A DNA stretch of 64,000 bases from Caenorhabditis remanei (GCF_010183535.1 NC_071329.1:4216001-4280000), one strand, 5' to 3'; counted from the first letter of the stretch, positions 55,801 to 64,000 are shown. Translations and numbers: made by a program. The notes: generated from the sequence alone by a model not told the origin.

Positions 55801-58800
55801 TTGGTTTTTTCGGTCAAAAGTTTTTGAAAAAAGTTTTTTCGCACAGTCCTGGCTCGAATTTCCGCGAAAAAAATGAAAGTCTGTGTGTCCTTATATTTTT
55901 AACTTTGGCAATTAGCTTGATCATCGATCTGTCTGTCCAGGATATCCAGATGTCCACAATTTCTGATTTTGCTGGTCAGTCTGTTTGTCAGTCGGATTGT
56001 CCTGATGTCCACTTTGTCCGTCTGTCCCACTATCCTGATGTCCACTTTGTCTGTCTGTATACGCATACGTCCGCTGTCCGGATGTCCGCTCTAACTGTGT
56101 GCCCATATATTCAGATGTCCAGATGTCCATTCAGTCTATCTGTCCGTCTGTCTGTGTGTCCCTCCATCAAGATGTCCCCTATCCAAACTCACCGGTAGCC
56201 CAGACGGTCGTGACAAGTCGCCATCTTTCGTCTGCGCCATTGTGTACTTTGCTGCCGGATCGGGGTTCTAAAAATCAAAAAAATTGGAATTTGATGATAA
56301 GAAATTTCTCTTTTATTTTTTCTTCTCAAAATTCTTTTGGTTGGCAACGAAATGGTTTTTTTTGGTTGGTTGATTGGTTCACGGAAATGATTGATAATGA
56401 ATGCGAAACGAACAAAAAAAAAGTTGGAGGGGTCGGAATTCAGTGGTGTGATATGTATAGAAGATAGATAAGGGATACTGTAGCGGTTCTCGCAAAAAAT
56501 GATATTTTTGCAGAGATGACACGCCTCTCGACTACGGATAGGGTAGGAGATGGTACGGTAGGAGGGAACGGTTGCTAAGAAACCACTCGATGGCCTAGAA
56601 ACTCACAAATTGGGAATCTTAGACCATCTCGAAGAACTCACGGTGGCCTAGAGTTCCGGGGTTCTAGGTCATCAAAAAGAAGGCATTTTTTGATGGCTTA
56701 GAATTCACAATTAGGAGATTCTAGGCCACCAAATCGTAAATAAATTTGGAATCGTTAGAGACCACTGGGCATCAGGAAGTACTTGGTGGCCTGAAAACCT
56801 TAACTGTGAGTTTTTAGGCCACCGAACGAGAGCTAAGACTCAGAGCGCTCAGGTGGCCTAGAAAACCTCATAACAGTAATCTCGGCCACCTAGCTCTGAT
56901 AGTCAGAGCCTCTGACTGGCAAGCGGATGACAGAAAATGTCTCAATATGCTGACGCTATCAGTTAGCTGCCGGTAGCCACCGGTAGAGTTCATGGTGGTC
57001 TAGAAATCTCAGTGGAAAGATTCTAGTCCATCGTTCCGATTGATGGCAGCTATCAGTCTTGAGAAATCACGGTGGCCTAGAAAACCTCTATGACAGGATT
57101 CTAGGCCACCCAGCTCTAACTGACGGCCCTCAAGAGGCATAACCAATTTGCCAATCAGAAAATGGCTTAGTGGCCTGAAAACCATTTTTATGGGATCCTA
57201 GGCCACCTAGCTCTGGAAGACGCCAAGTTTCTCCATAACTATTATGGTGGCCTAGAAACTTCCCGAATGACGGAATTCTAGGCCACCCCTAGTAACCCAC
57301 CGTATCATCCGACTTTGCATTTCGGGCATCTTTTCGGCTGCCCAACGCCGTTTTCAGCGAGAAAATAATCGACTCGTCCAGTTTTGCCTCGCTTTCAGAC
57401 ACAAAATATAATGTTGTGAATGGGGCACCAAACACTATCACTTATATTTCGAGGTGATAAGGAGTTCTGGCTTTTTTCTCGGATCGTCTGCGTCTCTCTC
57501 TCCCTTGTTCTCTAGAACACACACTATACCTAAAATATAGATAGTGGTAGGGGAGAGAGAGGACTATTACTCTCGAAATTGCGTCGAAAAACGAGCGGAG
57601 AGAGGAAAAAAGGTCGATGATAGAGGACAGTTCGTGGCATACCGGGTGACGGGGGGAAAATCGGAATCGCGTCAACGGCACGCCAGTCTACTCATTTCCG
57701 TCAAATTTCGACTGATTTTCAGTTTTTTTTAAATGAGAAGTCGCGTCAAAGGCACGCCAGCGATAACCACTGTTCCAAATTTCATGAAAATTGAGTTATT
57801 TTCATGAAATTTGTGCAAATTTCAGTCGATATCGAGTAATTCGCAGATGAATCCCGTCAATGGCACGCCAGCAGTGCTTTATGGCTTATTTTCAACGATT
57901 TTCAGCGTTTTTCCGCTTAAAAAGTTGTTTTGCGCGTCAGAGGCACGCCCGACTCCAAGCTGACATCGTGAGGATTCTGAATCCGTTTTCAAAATTTCAA
58001 AAAATTCCATAATTTTGGAAATTCGAATACGGAATCTTCACACGACGTCAGTTTTTCGGTTTCCTCTAGAATTACATAAACGCGCCAAAGGCACCCCAGA
58101 CAGCTAACTTCAGCCAATTTTTTGTCGAAAATTACTAAAGAATGGGCGTGGCTTACCTCCATTACTGTAATTATAGTATCAACGGCTATATTAGGAATCA
58201 TTTAGAATAAAGTCGTGTGTTCACCCAATGGAAACAGTAAAAATGATATTTTCAGTCGAGAAAAAAGTCATTTCATGTCATTTATTGTGCTGAAACACGC
58301 AATTTTTATCGACTCTTTTTTCTAGTTTTCTAGTCAAATTGACAGTTTCTAGTAGTGATTTGACAGCTACGGGGGGAATTAGTCATAATTGACTAGGAAT
58401 AGTCAAACAGATGTTATTTTTAATGGGGGGAATGGGTTAAAATGACGACTTTTGGTCTTGAAATGTTTTCCAAGTGGTCAGAAATCAGGTCAAAACCTCA
58501 AAAATTGGTCAAAAGTGCTCAAAATTGAGCTAAAATAACGAAAAAATGCATTTTCAGACTCAAGAAATTTCAAATTTGAGCAATTTTCTGTCTGAAAATG
58601 CCAGAAATAGGCAGAAATTGACTGGAAAACCTCAAAACGAGCTATTTTAAATTTTCGAACTCCAGAATAAGCTATTTTTCAGCTTTAATTGCTCAAAAAA
58701 GTCTACTTTCTTTCGTTGACAAGGCCCGGAAGATTGGCGCCAAATTTTCGTAAAATTGTTTGTTTAATACTGAATACTGATCAAACTTAGATCGAAAAAC

Positions 58801-61800
58801 TGCAAAAATAGCAGATTTTCAATATGAAAACCTCAAAAAATTGGTGAAAAATTCTACTCAAAAACGTGATTTTTGGTCTAAAATCAGCTCAAATCAGTTC
58901 TAAATTCCTCCAATTCGAACCAATTTTCGGTCTTAAGAGCGCCAAAAATGGTCAGAAAATGACAATTTTTTAGTCATTTTCTCGTCAAGAACTCATTTTT
59001 CCTACCTCCAACACCTCATATCCCTGCTCGACGGGCACCACCTCACTACTCCGGAAGAGCTCATGAAAAGTGGCTGAAATTATGTCGAACCAACAAGCGA
59101 ATAGACTCATGAATACAGTAAGAATGGTTGCTAATAATCTTCAATAACTGGGGGAGGGGCGACCCCACTTAAATGAGTCAGAAAAAGAGAGAGATAGAGA
59201 GAGATAGAGAGATCAAGGATTACAGAACGACACAATATCTATTTTTTTTCTATTTTTTGTGATTGATTAAATTTTGAAACGGTTTCTTCTCTTAAGGTGG
59301 GGGGGAAAGGGATAGGTTGGTAATAATTGATAACTTTCACTATAAGTGACAAAAATTTAGACGTGGGGATTCAGAATCTGGGGTTAGATTTCTGATCGGA
59401 GAGAAATTGGCTGAGAAAAACTCTCTTTCAGATAAAATACATTTTCGACCTGATTCTGACGGAATTTTAGATCGAGTGAGCACTCATGGAGTCTCCACGT
59501 TGGAGAGAGCCGAAATTCTATTGGAATCAGAAGCTGAGGATTCTGAATCTTCCAGACGGAATTTCAGAACCAAAAATAGACGAATCGAAAGCTGAAGACG
59601 TGGGGATTCAGAATCCGCTTTTAGATTTCGATTCGGAAACTAATTTTCAGATAAAACACGTTTTCAACCTGATTCTAACGGAATTTCAGATCGAAATGCA
59701 CACGAATCGAAAGCTAAGGAAGTCGGGATTCAGAATCCGTTTCTAAATTTCAAGTGGGAAACTAATTTTCAGATAAAACACGTTTTCATCCTAATTCTGA
59801 CGGAATTTCAGATCGAAACGTATACGAATCGAAAGCTGACGAAGTGGGGATTCAGAATCTCTGGTTAGTTTTGAGATCTTTGTTGAAAAAGTGATTTTTA
59901 TAGGAATTTCAGATGGAAACGTATACGTTTCGAAAGCTGAACATCTAAGGATTCAGAATCCGGTGTCCGAATCAATCTAGGAGCGAAATGAGCTGATAAA
60001 CACTGTAACTTGGCTCATTTTGCTCTAAATCAAATTCTGACACCGGATTCTGAATCCTCAGATTCTCAGCTTGCGATATGTAAATTTTTTTCACTGTAAA
60101 GATCAGATAGTAAATTGAACTGGGCGAGACATTTTAATGAAGTTTTCAGAAAAAAATCGGCGTGAAAAAGTTATGCCTCCTCAACTTTATGGCCGTTTTT
60201 CACTGTTTTTGACTAGAAATTTATGAAAAAACCGATGTTTTCACTCAAAAATGGCTTAATTCGCAAGACAATCTGATTTTTATAGAAAAAAACTCAAAAA
60301 ACCACATTTTCGGCTTAAAAACGCTGAAATTTGATATAAATCGGCGTGGCCTAGAAAAACCTCGGCCACCTCTTGCTCGAAATTCTCCAATTCAGAAAAT
60401 TGAAGAATGCTAATTAGGCTAATTAGAGTAATTAAGACTAGACTAAGTAGAGTAATAATGCCGAATGTTTTTTGTCGAAATTTTCAAAAATCCAGGAAAT
60501 TCCGGAAACTCGGTATTTCAAATTATTTGGTTTAAAGATTCTCTGAAATCTGAAATTTTCGAAATTTTCAAAAAAAAATCACTGGTTTTAACCGATTCTA
60601 ACCGATTCTGACCAATTTCGGCTGGTTTCAAGTAGATTTCCAGCCGATTTCAGCCAATTTCAGCCAATTTTTAACTAATTTTTACCGAGAGAGGTTCTTG
60701 TTTTACTAAAATTCGACGGGTAGATTCAGAAATTTCCAATAAATTGAATTTCTCTTCGTTTCCGGTCAAAACTAATAGAATCAACGCGGAAATTTTCAGA
60801 ATTTTCAAAAAAATCTTATGTTTGATGAAAAATTGGACCTTTTTTGAAGCCGGGCCTTGAAAATTTGAAATTTCAGATAATTTCTCCTTAAAAACCGTCG
60901 AAAATAAGTCCAAAACTTTGAAAAATAGGTGAGAAACTATACAACCTCAAACTACAGTAACCAACTTTTGAACACCATCAACTCTAGAAGAAAACTGGAA
61001 AATAAGGCTAAAATTCTCAAAAAAAAGCATTTAAAATGTTCCAAAATAGGCAAAAACTTGTCGAACGTCATCCCAAACGTCACAATCAACAAAACTATCA
61101 TCTGATTAGACCAAGAGAGAAAAAAAAAAGAGAACTTCAATAAATTATCAGTGATAAACAGTCTTAAACCACTTTCGTAAAAAGTAGGTCGAAAACTCCA
61201 AAAATCACCAAAAATAGCCCCAAAATGGCAAAAATAAGGAGGAGGAGGAGGGAGAAATTTCGGGAAACACCACTCTCAAGACACATGCGTGCATAGAAAG
61301 AAACACATGTTGTTATTTGTTGTGTTGTCTATAATTTGTGAGACAAAGTTCGAACAGATTTTGATCTGTTGACAAATGGGTGAATGACATCACTCTCTTG
61401 GAGGGGGCACTGAGAGAATGATCATAAAGGTATAATTTAGTTGTGATATGATGATTATGAACTTTGTTGTAAGTGAGAAGAAGAGGGAGAGGGAGAGATG
61501 GATTATGCTAATTAGAGAGGTGGAGTGTGCACCCACGCATAGTTGTTATAGTCGTTACCAGGGCGGAGAGAATTTCAGGTGGATCTGGAACATAACTGAC
61601 GGAGTCAGGGACGTATGGAACAGAAAGCAGAAATTTTCGAGATTTTCAGTCCGAAAAATTTTCAAAAGTGGTCAGTGTTTAGACCGAACTTTTCTGTTGG
61701 GTTTCTAGGCCAGCGGTTGTGAGCTTGAAGTTTTTCACACTTCATCTTTGCACAAAATTGCTCAAAAGGAGCTCGAGGAGCAAATCGTCGGCTGGCCTTA

Positions 61801-62974
61801 CGGCAAGACATAGCTGGAGACGAGACGTTGCTCGGTTGCCCGCTAGACGAAGAAGAGCCATTTAGATGAATGACATACACGAGCTATTTCAAAACCCCAA
61901 AGATCGTTTGCATGTTGAGAATGACATGAACAAAATTGCAGACTGGTCACGGGCCGGGCCGAAATCAAGAATATTCTGTTTTGAACACATTTTGAAAATT
62001 TTCTGAAAAAAATCTAGTTTCCGGCTAAAAATTTAAAACTCAATCAAAAGGTGAACATGTATGATAACTTGAGGATTTTTACTCTGAATTTTCGAAAAAG
62101 TTAAAAAAGAGTTCTTATTTTTGAATCCGGAATTTTTCGGACGAAAAATTTTTTCGGTTTTTTCGGCGGTTTTCGAAAATTTTAGGGCGAAAAATTTTTC
62201 GGATAATTTTCGAAACAATTGTGGAAATTTCTATTGAAATTTTCAAAAATTAAGTAACAAAAATAGTGATTTTTCGTTTTTTTCCTGAAATTTTGTACTC
62301 AAAAGCAGGTTTTCGGAGTCTTTCCTAGTAATATTTACAGTTTTCATAGAATTTCAAGATTTTTGTCTTCGAAAAACTCATATTTTCAGACAGTTTTCCT
62401 GAAACTTTTTTTTCGAATTTTTCGGTTTTTTTCGGTAAAAATTTTCGAAAAAAATAGTTTTTCGATTTTATCGGTCCGAAGTTTTCGAAAAAAATATAGT
62501 TTTTCGATTTTTCGGTACGAAATTTACGAAAAAAAAGTTTTTCGGAAAAGTTTTTTCGCACATCCCTGCTAGAAAGACCTTGTCTAAAGTCATATCGAAC
62601 CTAAACTAATAGTAAAGCGAACTTTGTACTTTTAACTGAACATCCAAAATCTAGAAAACCTTAAGTTTGCTCCAGAACGACGACTGAAAATACCTTTATA
62701 TCCATAATAGTCTTACCAACAACCCCTCCAGATCCCCCAGATCCCCCCAATCGCACTTTTCTGACACACTGCCCTGAGACCTTTGGACCGATAACACACT
62801 CAAAAACTTGCAACCCGCGCGCCGCGTCCAACCAATAATCACCAAAAAAAAGAGAACAAAAAGAGAAGATATGATTACCGTCGGTGTCTCGTCTCCGTCC
62901 GCACTTCCCAATGGCGGTCCGACGGCGGTCGGCGTCGACAGATCAGACTCGTCCTCCGTGCTTTCGACAAAGTT
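43678..62974 (-). CDS. ipla-1: intracellular phospholipase A1, DDHD family (IPLA-1), partial at 5' end for the long form
   Basis: Core exons in transcript order are 53871-53650, 51512-51017, 49737-49494, 48491-48278, 47553-47017, 45016-44540 and 43821-43678. From the ATG at 53871 they encode 777 residues with consistent phases. Six further exons (62974-62879, 62768-62717, 59073-59006, 57387-57301, 56267-56193, 55218-55093) can extend the N-terminus through an internal acceptor at 53722. Features: WWE-like EVRWFYQEP...WTPFNGRDS, LVVHGIGQ, nucleophile elbow GHSLGS (Ser 425 of the 777-residue form), and a DDHD domain seen in HPYDPVAYR, RIDF, SHFAYW and ADLALF. The family removes an acyl chain from phospholipids, with a preference for phosphatidic acid or phosphatidylinositol depending on the member. 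The worm enzyme is known for sn-1 remodelling of PI. There is no SAM domain, so it is nearer DDHD1 than DDHD2 or SEC23IP. The convergent position next to vab-1 supports the symbol. Confidence 0.92.
43855..44470 (-). repeat. AGGCCTATTTCAGGCAAATCT tandem array in ipla-1 last intron
   Basis: About 20 imperfect units of 20-21 bp, consensus TCTAGGCCTATTTCAGGCAAA on the + strand, fill most of the 718-bp intron. Confidence 0.92.
44540..45016 (-). CDS. ipla-1: ipla-1 exon: acidic insert and DDHD middle part
   Basis: Begins LFSNADLRGRASYEGLPLDV, then Lys-rich and strongly acidic stretches (GGDEDVDEEDECDSDED), then PLAERILGSGVRVPHRIDFQLQ. RIDF is the second DDHD motif. I chose the donor CAG|GTTGGT because it joins the last exon in phase 0. 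Read-through instead reaches a stop after GGNLVDVT. Confidence 0.9.
45017..46368 (-). repeat. GTTTCGAAACGT interspersed palindromic satellite
   Basis: About 1.3 kb of short palindromic words around CGTTTCGAAACCG, AATGTCTCGGTTTC and AACCGAGACATTT, in both orientations, fill the first part of this 2-kb ipla-1 intron. Confidence 0.88.
46369..47012. mobile_element. 628-bp hAT-like element abutting ipla-1 splice donor
   Basis: Element 46377-47004 has ends CAGAGTTGCAACGGGCCGG and, on the other strand, CATACTTGCAAAATTCCGGGC. ATAATAAC is duplicated exactly at 46369-46376 and 47005-47012. An inner palindrome pairs TGCGAGTTATGAGACCTCA with TGAGGTCTCATAACTCGC. No coding capacity seen. Confidence 0.85.
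47017..47553 (-). CDS. ipla-1: ipla-1 exon: nucleophile elbow and first DDHD motif
   Basis: 179 codons. GHSLGS places the likely catalytic serine at 47455-47457. KVKYLFAVGSPLGVFLTMRG and VFNIFHPYDPVAYRLEP follow, the first part of the DDHD domain. The donor is GTAGGT. A transposon-like insertion begins in the intron with its target duplication overlapping donor positions +5 and +6. Confidence 0.96.
47554..48277 (-). repeat. ipla-1 intron with GGATGTCCGGATGTCC repeats in both orientations
   Basis: Blocks such as CATCTGGATGTCCGGATGTCC alternate with GGACATCCAGACGTCTGG and GACAGACACACAGACAG. This is the one block of this repeat where the two orientations are mixed. Confidence 0.8.
48278..48491 (-). 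CDS. ipla-1: ipla-1 exon: lipase core
   Basis: Reads VRDGVVAAMEKCYPDEK, FLPVEWRSSLILD, and ALNST-like MRASLNSTAMDVMYYQSPLF ending RTE. FLPVEWR is typical of DDHD enzymes. Acceptor TTATTTTAG, donor GTAAGG, leaving phase 0. Confidence 0.94.
48492..49493 (-). repeat. AAAGTGGGCGGAGCCTAAA interspersed repeat
   Basis: About 18 copies of GTGGGCGGAGC(C/T)TAA spaced roughly 40-60 bp on the + strand fill this 1-kb ipla-1 intron. A segment of about 250 bp is itself duplicated (48720-48990 and 49060-49350). Confidence 0.88.
49494..49737 (-). CDS. ipla-1: ipla-1 exon: start of lipase core
   Basis: Includes IRWNSVIDISLHQKGNAILR, LRRGYHLEGEW and LILVVHGIGQKG. The last is the conserved beta-strand and HGIGQ loop that precedes the nucleophile elbow in this family. 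Acceptor TATTTTCAG. Donor CA|GTGAGT in phase 2. Confidence 0.94.
49738..51016 (-). other. ipla-1 intron with duplicated CTAGGCC blocks around a palindrome
   Basis: 50205-50375 and 50760-50945 are direct duplicates (CCTAGGCCAC, GACGTAA, CATGGCCTAACTTCCC, CGAACTTCGTCTAAAG). Between them is an inverted repeat of about 370 bp running from CTGTGAAAAAATTGAG to the matching TTCATTTTTTCACAG. Confidence 0.75.
51017..51512 (-). CDS. ipla-1: ipla-1 exon: WWE-like region
   Basis: The exon begins VTELKCSEVRWFYQEPKGAS and contains WTPFNGRDSIMLE, the conserved N-terminal signature of DDHD phospholipases. It continues to VLNGQYRVN and RRGTWFTPDYQPL. Acceptor TTCTTGCAG, donor G|GTGAGT in phase 1. A Glu/Gln-rich insert sits in the middle (about residues 132-150 of the short form). 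Confidence 0.94.
51901..52101. repeat. inverted repeat, about 200 bp
   Basis: ACTCAAAATGAGCTTTGATGG pairs with CCACCAAAGCTCATTCTGAGT, and TGTAGTCCTCTCGGACAA with TTGTCCGAGAGGACTACA. Confidence 0.85.
52306..52767. mobile_element. Tc1/mariner-like element with TA flanks and CTCTATTAGAGGGG repeats
   Basis: Ends CCGTAAAAACTGTATTTGAGG and the matching TATTTCAGTTGCC-side AAATACAGTTTTTACGG, with TA at 52306-52307 and 52766-52767. Inside, CAACTCTATTAGAGGGGCA-like units recur near both ends. Relative of 1827-2049. Confidence 0.7.
53117..53570. repeat. large hairpin, 454 bp, about 160-bp arms
   Basis: ACAAGGGAAGTCTTTGGAGAC pairs with GTCTCCAAAGACTTCCCTTGT. The arms also share TATAAATTTG, CAGTCAAAACCTGCTAA and GAGCTCTCAAACTTTTCAT. 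The spacer near 53276-53414 is itself partly palindromic (CCATGTAATTCC / GGAATTACATGG-type). Confidence 0.9.
53650..53871 (-). CDS. ipla-1: ipla-1 first coding exon of the short form
   Basis: ATG at 53869-53871 opens MQSPPTSPPTSPPTSPTSP, a Thr-Ser-Pro repeat, then a basic stretch and LEAPFRSILWQKYVMERPK. It ends at GTAGGC in phase 0. The long form would use only the last 72 bases (53650-53721). No clear acceptor lies just upstream of the ATG, so this looks like a separate promoter and start. Confidence 0.72.
53884..55092 (-). other. region between ipla-1 short-form start and upstream exon
   Basis: An intron of the long form and possible promoter of the short form. 53890-54180 is A- and GA-rich. 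54400-54690 has several CTGGCGTGCCTTTGACGCG words. 54750-55030 is plain AT-rich. No exon seen. Confidence 0.5.
55093..55218 (-). CDS. ipla-1: ipla-1 upstream exon (long form), Pro/Ser-rich linker
   Basis: 42 codons in phase 0, reading SNGNPGSSAHVIPPASKSGP and ending PQRNRRRK, between CCAATTTCAG and GTGGGT. Low-complexity linker with a basic end. It can join the acceptor GATATGGTTCAG at 53722 in frame, giving RRRK-TTERNLEAPF. Confidence 0.6.
55219..56192 (-). repeat. ipla-1 intron: GTCCGGATGTCC repeats and diverged element
   Basis: 55245-55345 and 55925-56180 carry TGTCCAGATGTCC and CTGTCTGTCTG blocks, i.e. GGACATCCGGAC in ipla-1 sense. 55380-55860 has loosely matching ends (CAGGGCTGAGAG / GCACAGTCCTGG) and may be a decayed CAGGG-type element. 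Confidence 0.6.
56193..56267 (-). CDS. ipla-1: ipla-1 upstream exon (long form)
   Basis: 25 codons, NPDPAAKYTMAQTKDGDLSR to GLP, between TTGATTTTTAG and GTGAGT. Phase 0 at both ends, matching the neighbouring exons. No domain recognised. Confidence 0.6.
56268..57300 (-). repeat. ipla-1 intron: GGTGGCCTAGAA...TTCTAGGCCACC pairs
   Basis: 56580-57295 consists of about ten short hairpins GGTGGCCTAGAAAACC ... GATTCTAGGCCACC, spaced 60-100 bp. Confidence 0.75.
57301..57387 (-). CDS. ipla-1: ipla-1 upstream exon (long form)
   Basis: The exon reads AKLDESIIFSLKTALGSRKD and ends AKSDDT, phase 0 at both ends, with donor GTGGGT. The acceptor (GAAAGCGAG) is weak. The same frame stays open further upstream through GAPFTTLYFVSESE, so the exon may begin earlier. 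The donor end is better supported than the start. Confidence 0.5.
57388..59005 (-). other. ipla-1 intron with CGCGTCAAAGGCACGCCAG words
   Basis: 57660-58110 has five copies of GCGTCAAAGGCACGCCAG with variants. 58715-58750 is a fragment resembling the left end of element A (GTTGACAAGGCCCGG). The rest is AT-rich filler. Confidence 0.55.
59006..59073 (-). CDS. ipla-1: ipla-1 upstream exon (long form)
   Basis: The acceptor is ACATAATTTCAG and the donor GTAGGA. It reads TFHELFRSSEVVPVEQGYEVLE, 68 bases, entering in phase 1 and leaving in phase 0. The surroundings are repeat-rich introns, and this is the only coding-like block within about 1.5 kb on either side. Confidence 0.6.
59074..62716 (-). 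other. ipla-1 intron (3.6 kb)
   Basis: Contains the GAATCC palindrome (59340-60090), a block shared with the intergenic region (60170-60400), a right-half fragment of element A (about 60700-60870), a fragment of the 2645-2835 family (61660-61730) and a CAGGGATGTGCGG-type right end (62300-62570, ending CGCACATCCCTG). No exon supported. Confidence 0.5.
59340..60090. repeat. palindromic GAATCC/TTTCGATTCGT repeat, largest copy
   Basis: Five to six reverse-sense units (ACGAATCGAAAGCTGA...GGGATTCAGAATC) precede a centre at 59981-60025 pairing GAGCGAAATGAGC with GGCTCATTTTGCTC, then a short forward arm. Confidence 0.7.
62717..62768 (-). CDS. ipla-1: ipla-1 upstream exon (long form), Gly-rich
   Basis: A 52-base exon reads CVRKVRLGGSGGSGGVV plus one base. 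It starts after TCAGGGCAG and ends at GTAAGAC. I chose this acceptor because it is phase 0 with the exon before. The base left over completes a codon with the exon at 59073. An alternative acceptor 8 bases downstream would break that phase. Confidence 0.45.
62879..62974 (-). CDS. ipla-1: ipla-1 upstream exon (long form), acidic
   Basis: The acceptor TCTCTCGTTCAG is at 62975 and the donor GTAATC. 32 codons in phase 0 read NFVESTEDESDLSTPT and end ADGDETPT. The sequence is acidic and Ser/Thr-rich, likely disordered. The open acceptor means the transcript continues beyond the right edge of the window or from an exon I did not find. Confidence 0.6.
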
Positions 62975-64000
62975 CTGAACGAGAGAGATAGATGATGATA
63001 GGGGGGAAAGGAAGTTGGTTGGTTGGTTTGGAAGGAAACAGAGAGAGAGATAGGTGATAGCATTTGAACTTGATAAAGTGGAAGAGAAGGACACAAAGTT
63101 GTCAGTTTTCAATTTTTGATGGAGAAAAATGGGTTTTGTTGGGAGAAGAGAAGTGAATTGGAGGATGTGTTTGAATTCTGGCAATTAGCTTGAACATCGA
63201 TCTGTGTGTCTAGGATCTCCAGATGTCCACAATTTCTGATTTTACTGGTCTGTCTGTTTGTCTGTCGCATTGTCCTGATGTCCACTTTGTCTGTCTGTAT
63301 ACGCATACATCTAGATGTCCGGATGTCCTCTCTTACTGTGTGTCTGTACGTCCGGATGTCCAGATATCCAGCTGCTATCGAGTCTGAATGGAAATCTGTG
63401 TATCCGGATGTCCCTCTATCTGTATTTTTATGCATCAACTCTGAACAGTTTTTTACAACTGCGCCCCACCGAAATATCCTTGAAAAATGCCTCTTTTTCT
63501 CTGAGTCTCTCAATTTCCCACACTATTTTCTTCGGTGTCGGTAGAGCGCGGTTGTAAAAAGCGTGCCGTGCTAATATGCATAAGTGTCTGTGTATCCAGA
63601 TGTCCTTCTATTTGTGTGTCTGTCTGTCCGGATGTCCAGATTTCTTACTGTATAGGTGTCTGTCTGTCCGGATGTCTTGTCTAGCCAATTTCGAAATTTC
63701 CAAACAATTTTTATAGGGAAAATGAAGAATTTGAGAAATAAAATCATATTTTTCGATCGGAGAACCCACTTTTTGAGCAAAAACGCTTCAAAATAGGCAA
63801 TTTGAATTAAAAAGTTGAGTTTTAGGTCGAAAATAGCATTTTTAGAAAGAAATTTGTTTTTGTTATTGTTTTCCTTGAAAATCGGTTACTTTTCACGGAG
63901 AATTTATAAAAAAAATCGTGATTTCCAGTACCCGATTGTCAAAAATTTACAATTAACACAAAAACCAACAGAACTTTATCCAATTTTGACGGTTTTTTAA
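62975..64000 (-). other. ipla-1 intron running off the window
   Basis: 63195-63690 carries GTCCGGATGTCC/CTGTCTGTCTG repeats (sense for ipla-1). 63195-63310 is a close duplicate of 55930-56070. No start codon or further exon is supportable to the right edge. Confidence 0.55.

Noticed and set aside
55380..55860. CAGGG-ended hAT-like element
   Set aside because: The ends only loosely match and the flanking 8-mers (GAGCGGAT, GCTCGAAT) differ, so I would not call it an intact insertion.
58157..58201. Possible alternative first exon of ipla-1 (MIPNIAVDTIITVME then GTAAGC, phase 0)
   Set aside because: Phase and donor fit the exon at 57387, but only 15 residues support it and there is no family match; kept as a note only.
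61740..61880. Possible small ipla-1 exon on the - strand (acceptor TTCGTCTAG, donor GTAAGG)
   Set aside because: Its 41-base length breaks the phase between the neighbouring upstream exons, and the surroundings match a repeat family.

Overview
The window is nuclear DNA of a nematode, most likely an elegans-group Caenorhabditis species. It is AT-rich, with TTTTCAG-type 3' splice sites and many small inverted-repeat elements. It holds two recognisable genes in convergent order: an Eph receptor tyrosine kinase (vab-1) on the + strand and a DDHD-family intracellular phospholipase A1 (ipla-1) on the - strand. From memory, their C. elegans counterparts lie on one cosmid (M03A1), so the pairing is probably ancestral. 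I could not settle the species.

Layout. Bases 1-11012 carry no gene I can support. They are vab-1 upstream DNA with several transposon-like elements and a duplicated non-coding module. vab-1 runs from 11120 to 41619 in ten coding exons joined in frame, giving a predicted 1113-residue receptor: signal peptide, ephrin-binding domain, cysteine-rich region, two FN3 domains, transmembrane helix, kinase and SAM domain. Introns 1, 2, 4 and 5 are 3.7-6.7 kb. They alternate between repeat-rich tracts and low-repeat islands that look like candidate regulatory DNA. A 2-kb intergenic stretch (41620-43677) separates the two stop codons.

ipla-1 runs leftwards. Seven exons between 53871 and 43678 encode a predicted 777-residue enzyme with a WWE-like N-terminal region, a GHSLGS nucleophile elbow and a split DDHD domain. 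Six more phase-compatible exons between 62974 and 55093 extend the protein N-terminally. That longer form enters from beyond the right edge of the window, so its start is missing.

The two proteins need not work together. VAB-1 is a cell-surface receptor for ephrins in epidermal and neuronal morphogenesis. IPLA-1 is a cytosolic or membrane-associated phospholipase. The most unusual content is non-coding: hAT-like elements with exact 8-bp target-site duplications (one abutting an ipla-1 splice donor, two side by side sharing a target), palindromic families with repeated arms, intronic repeats mostly oriented with transcription, and duplicated candidate cis-regulatory modules around vab-1. I found no CRISPR array, rRNA, tRNA or clearly new protein system.
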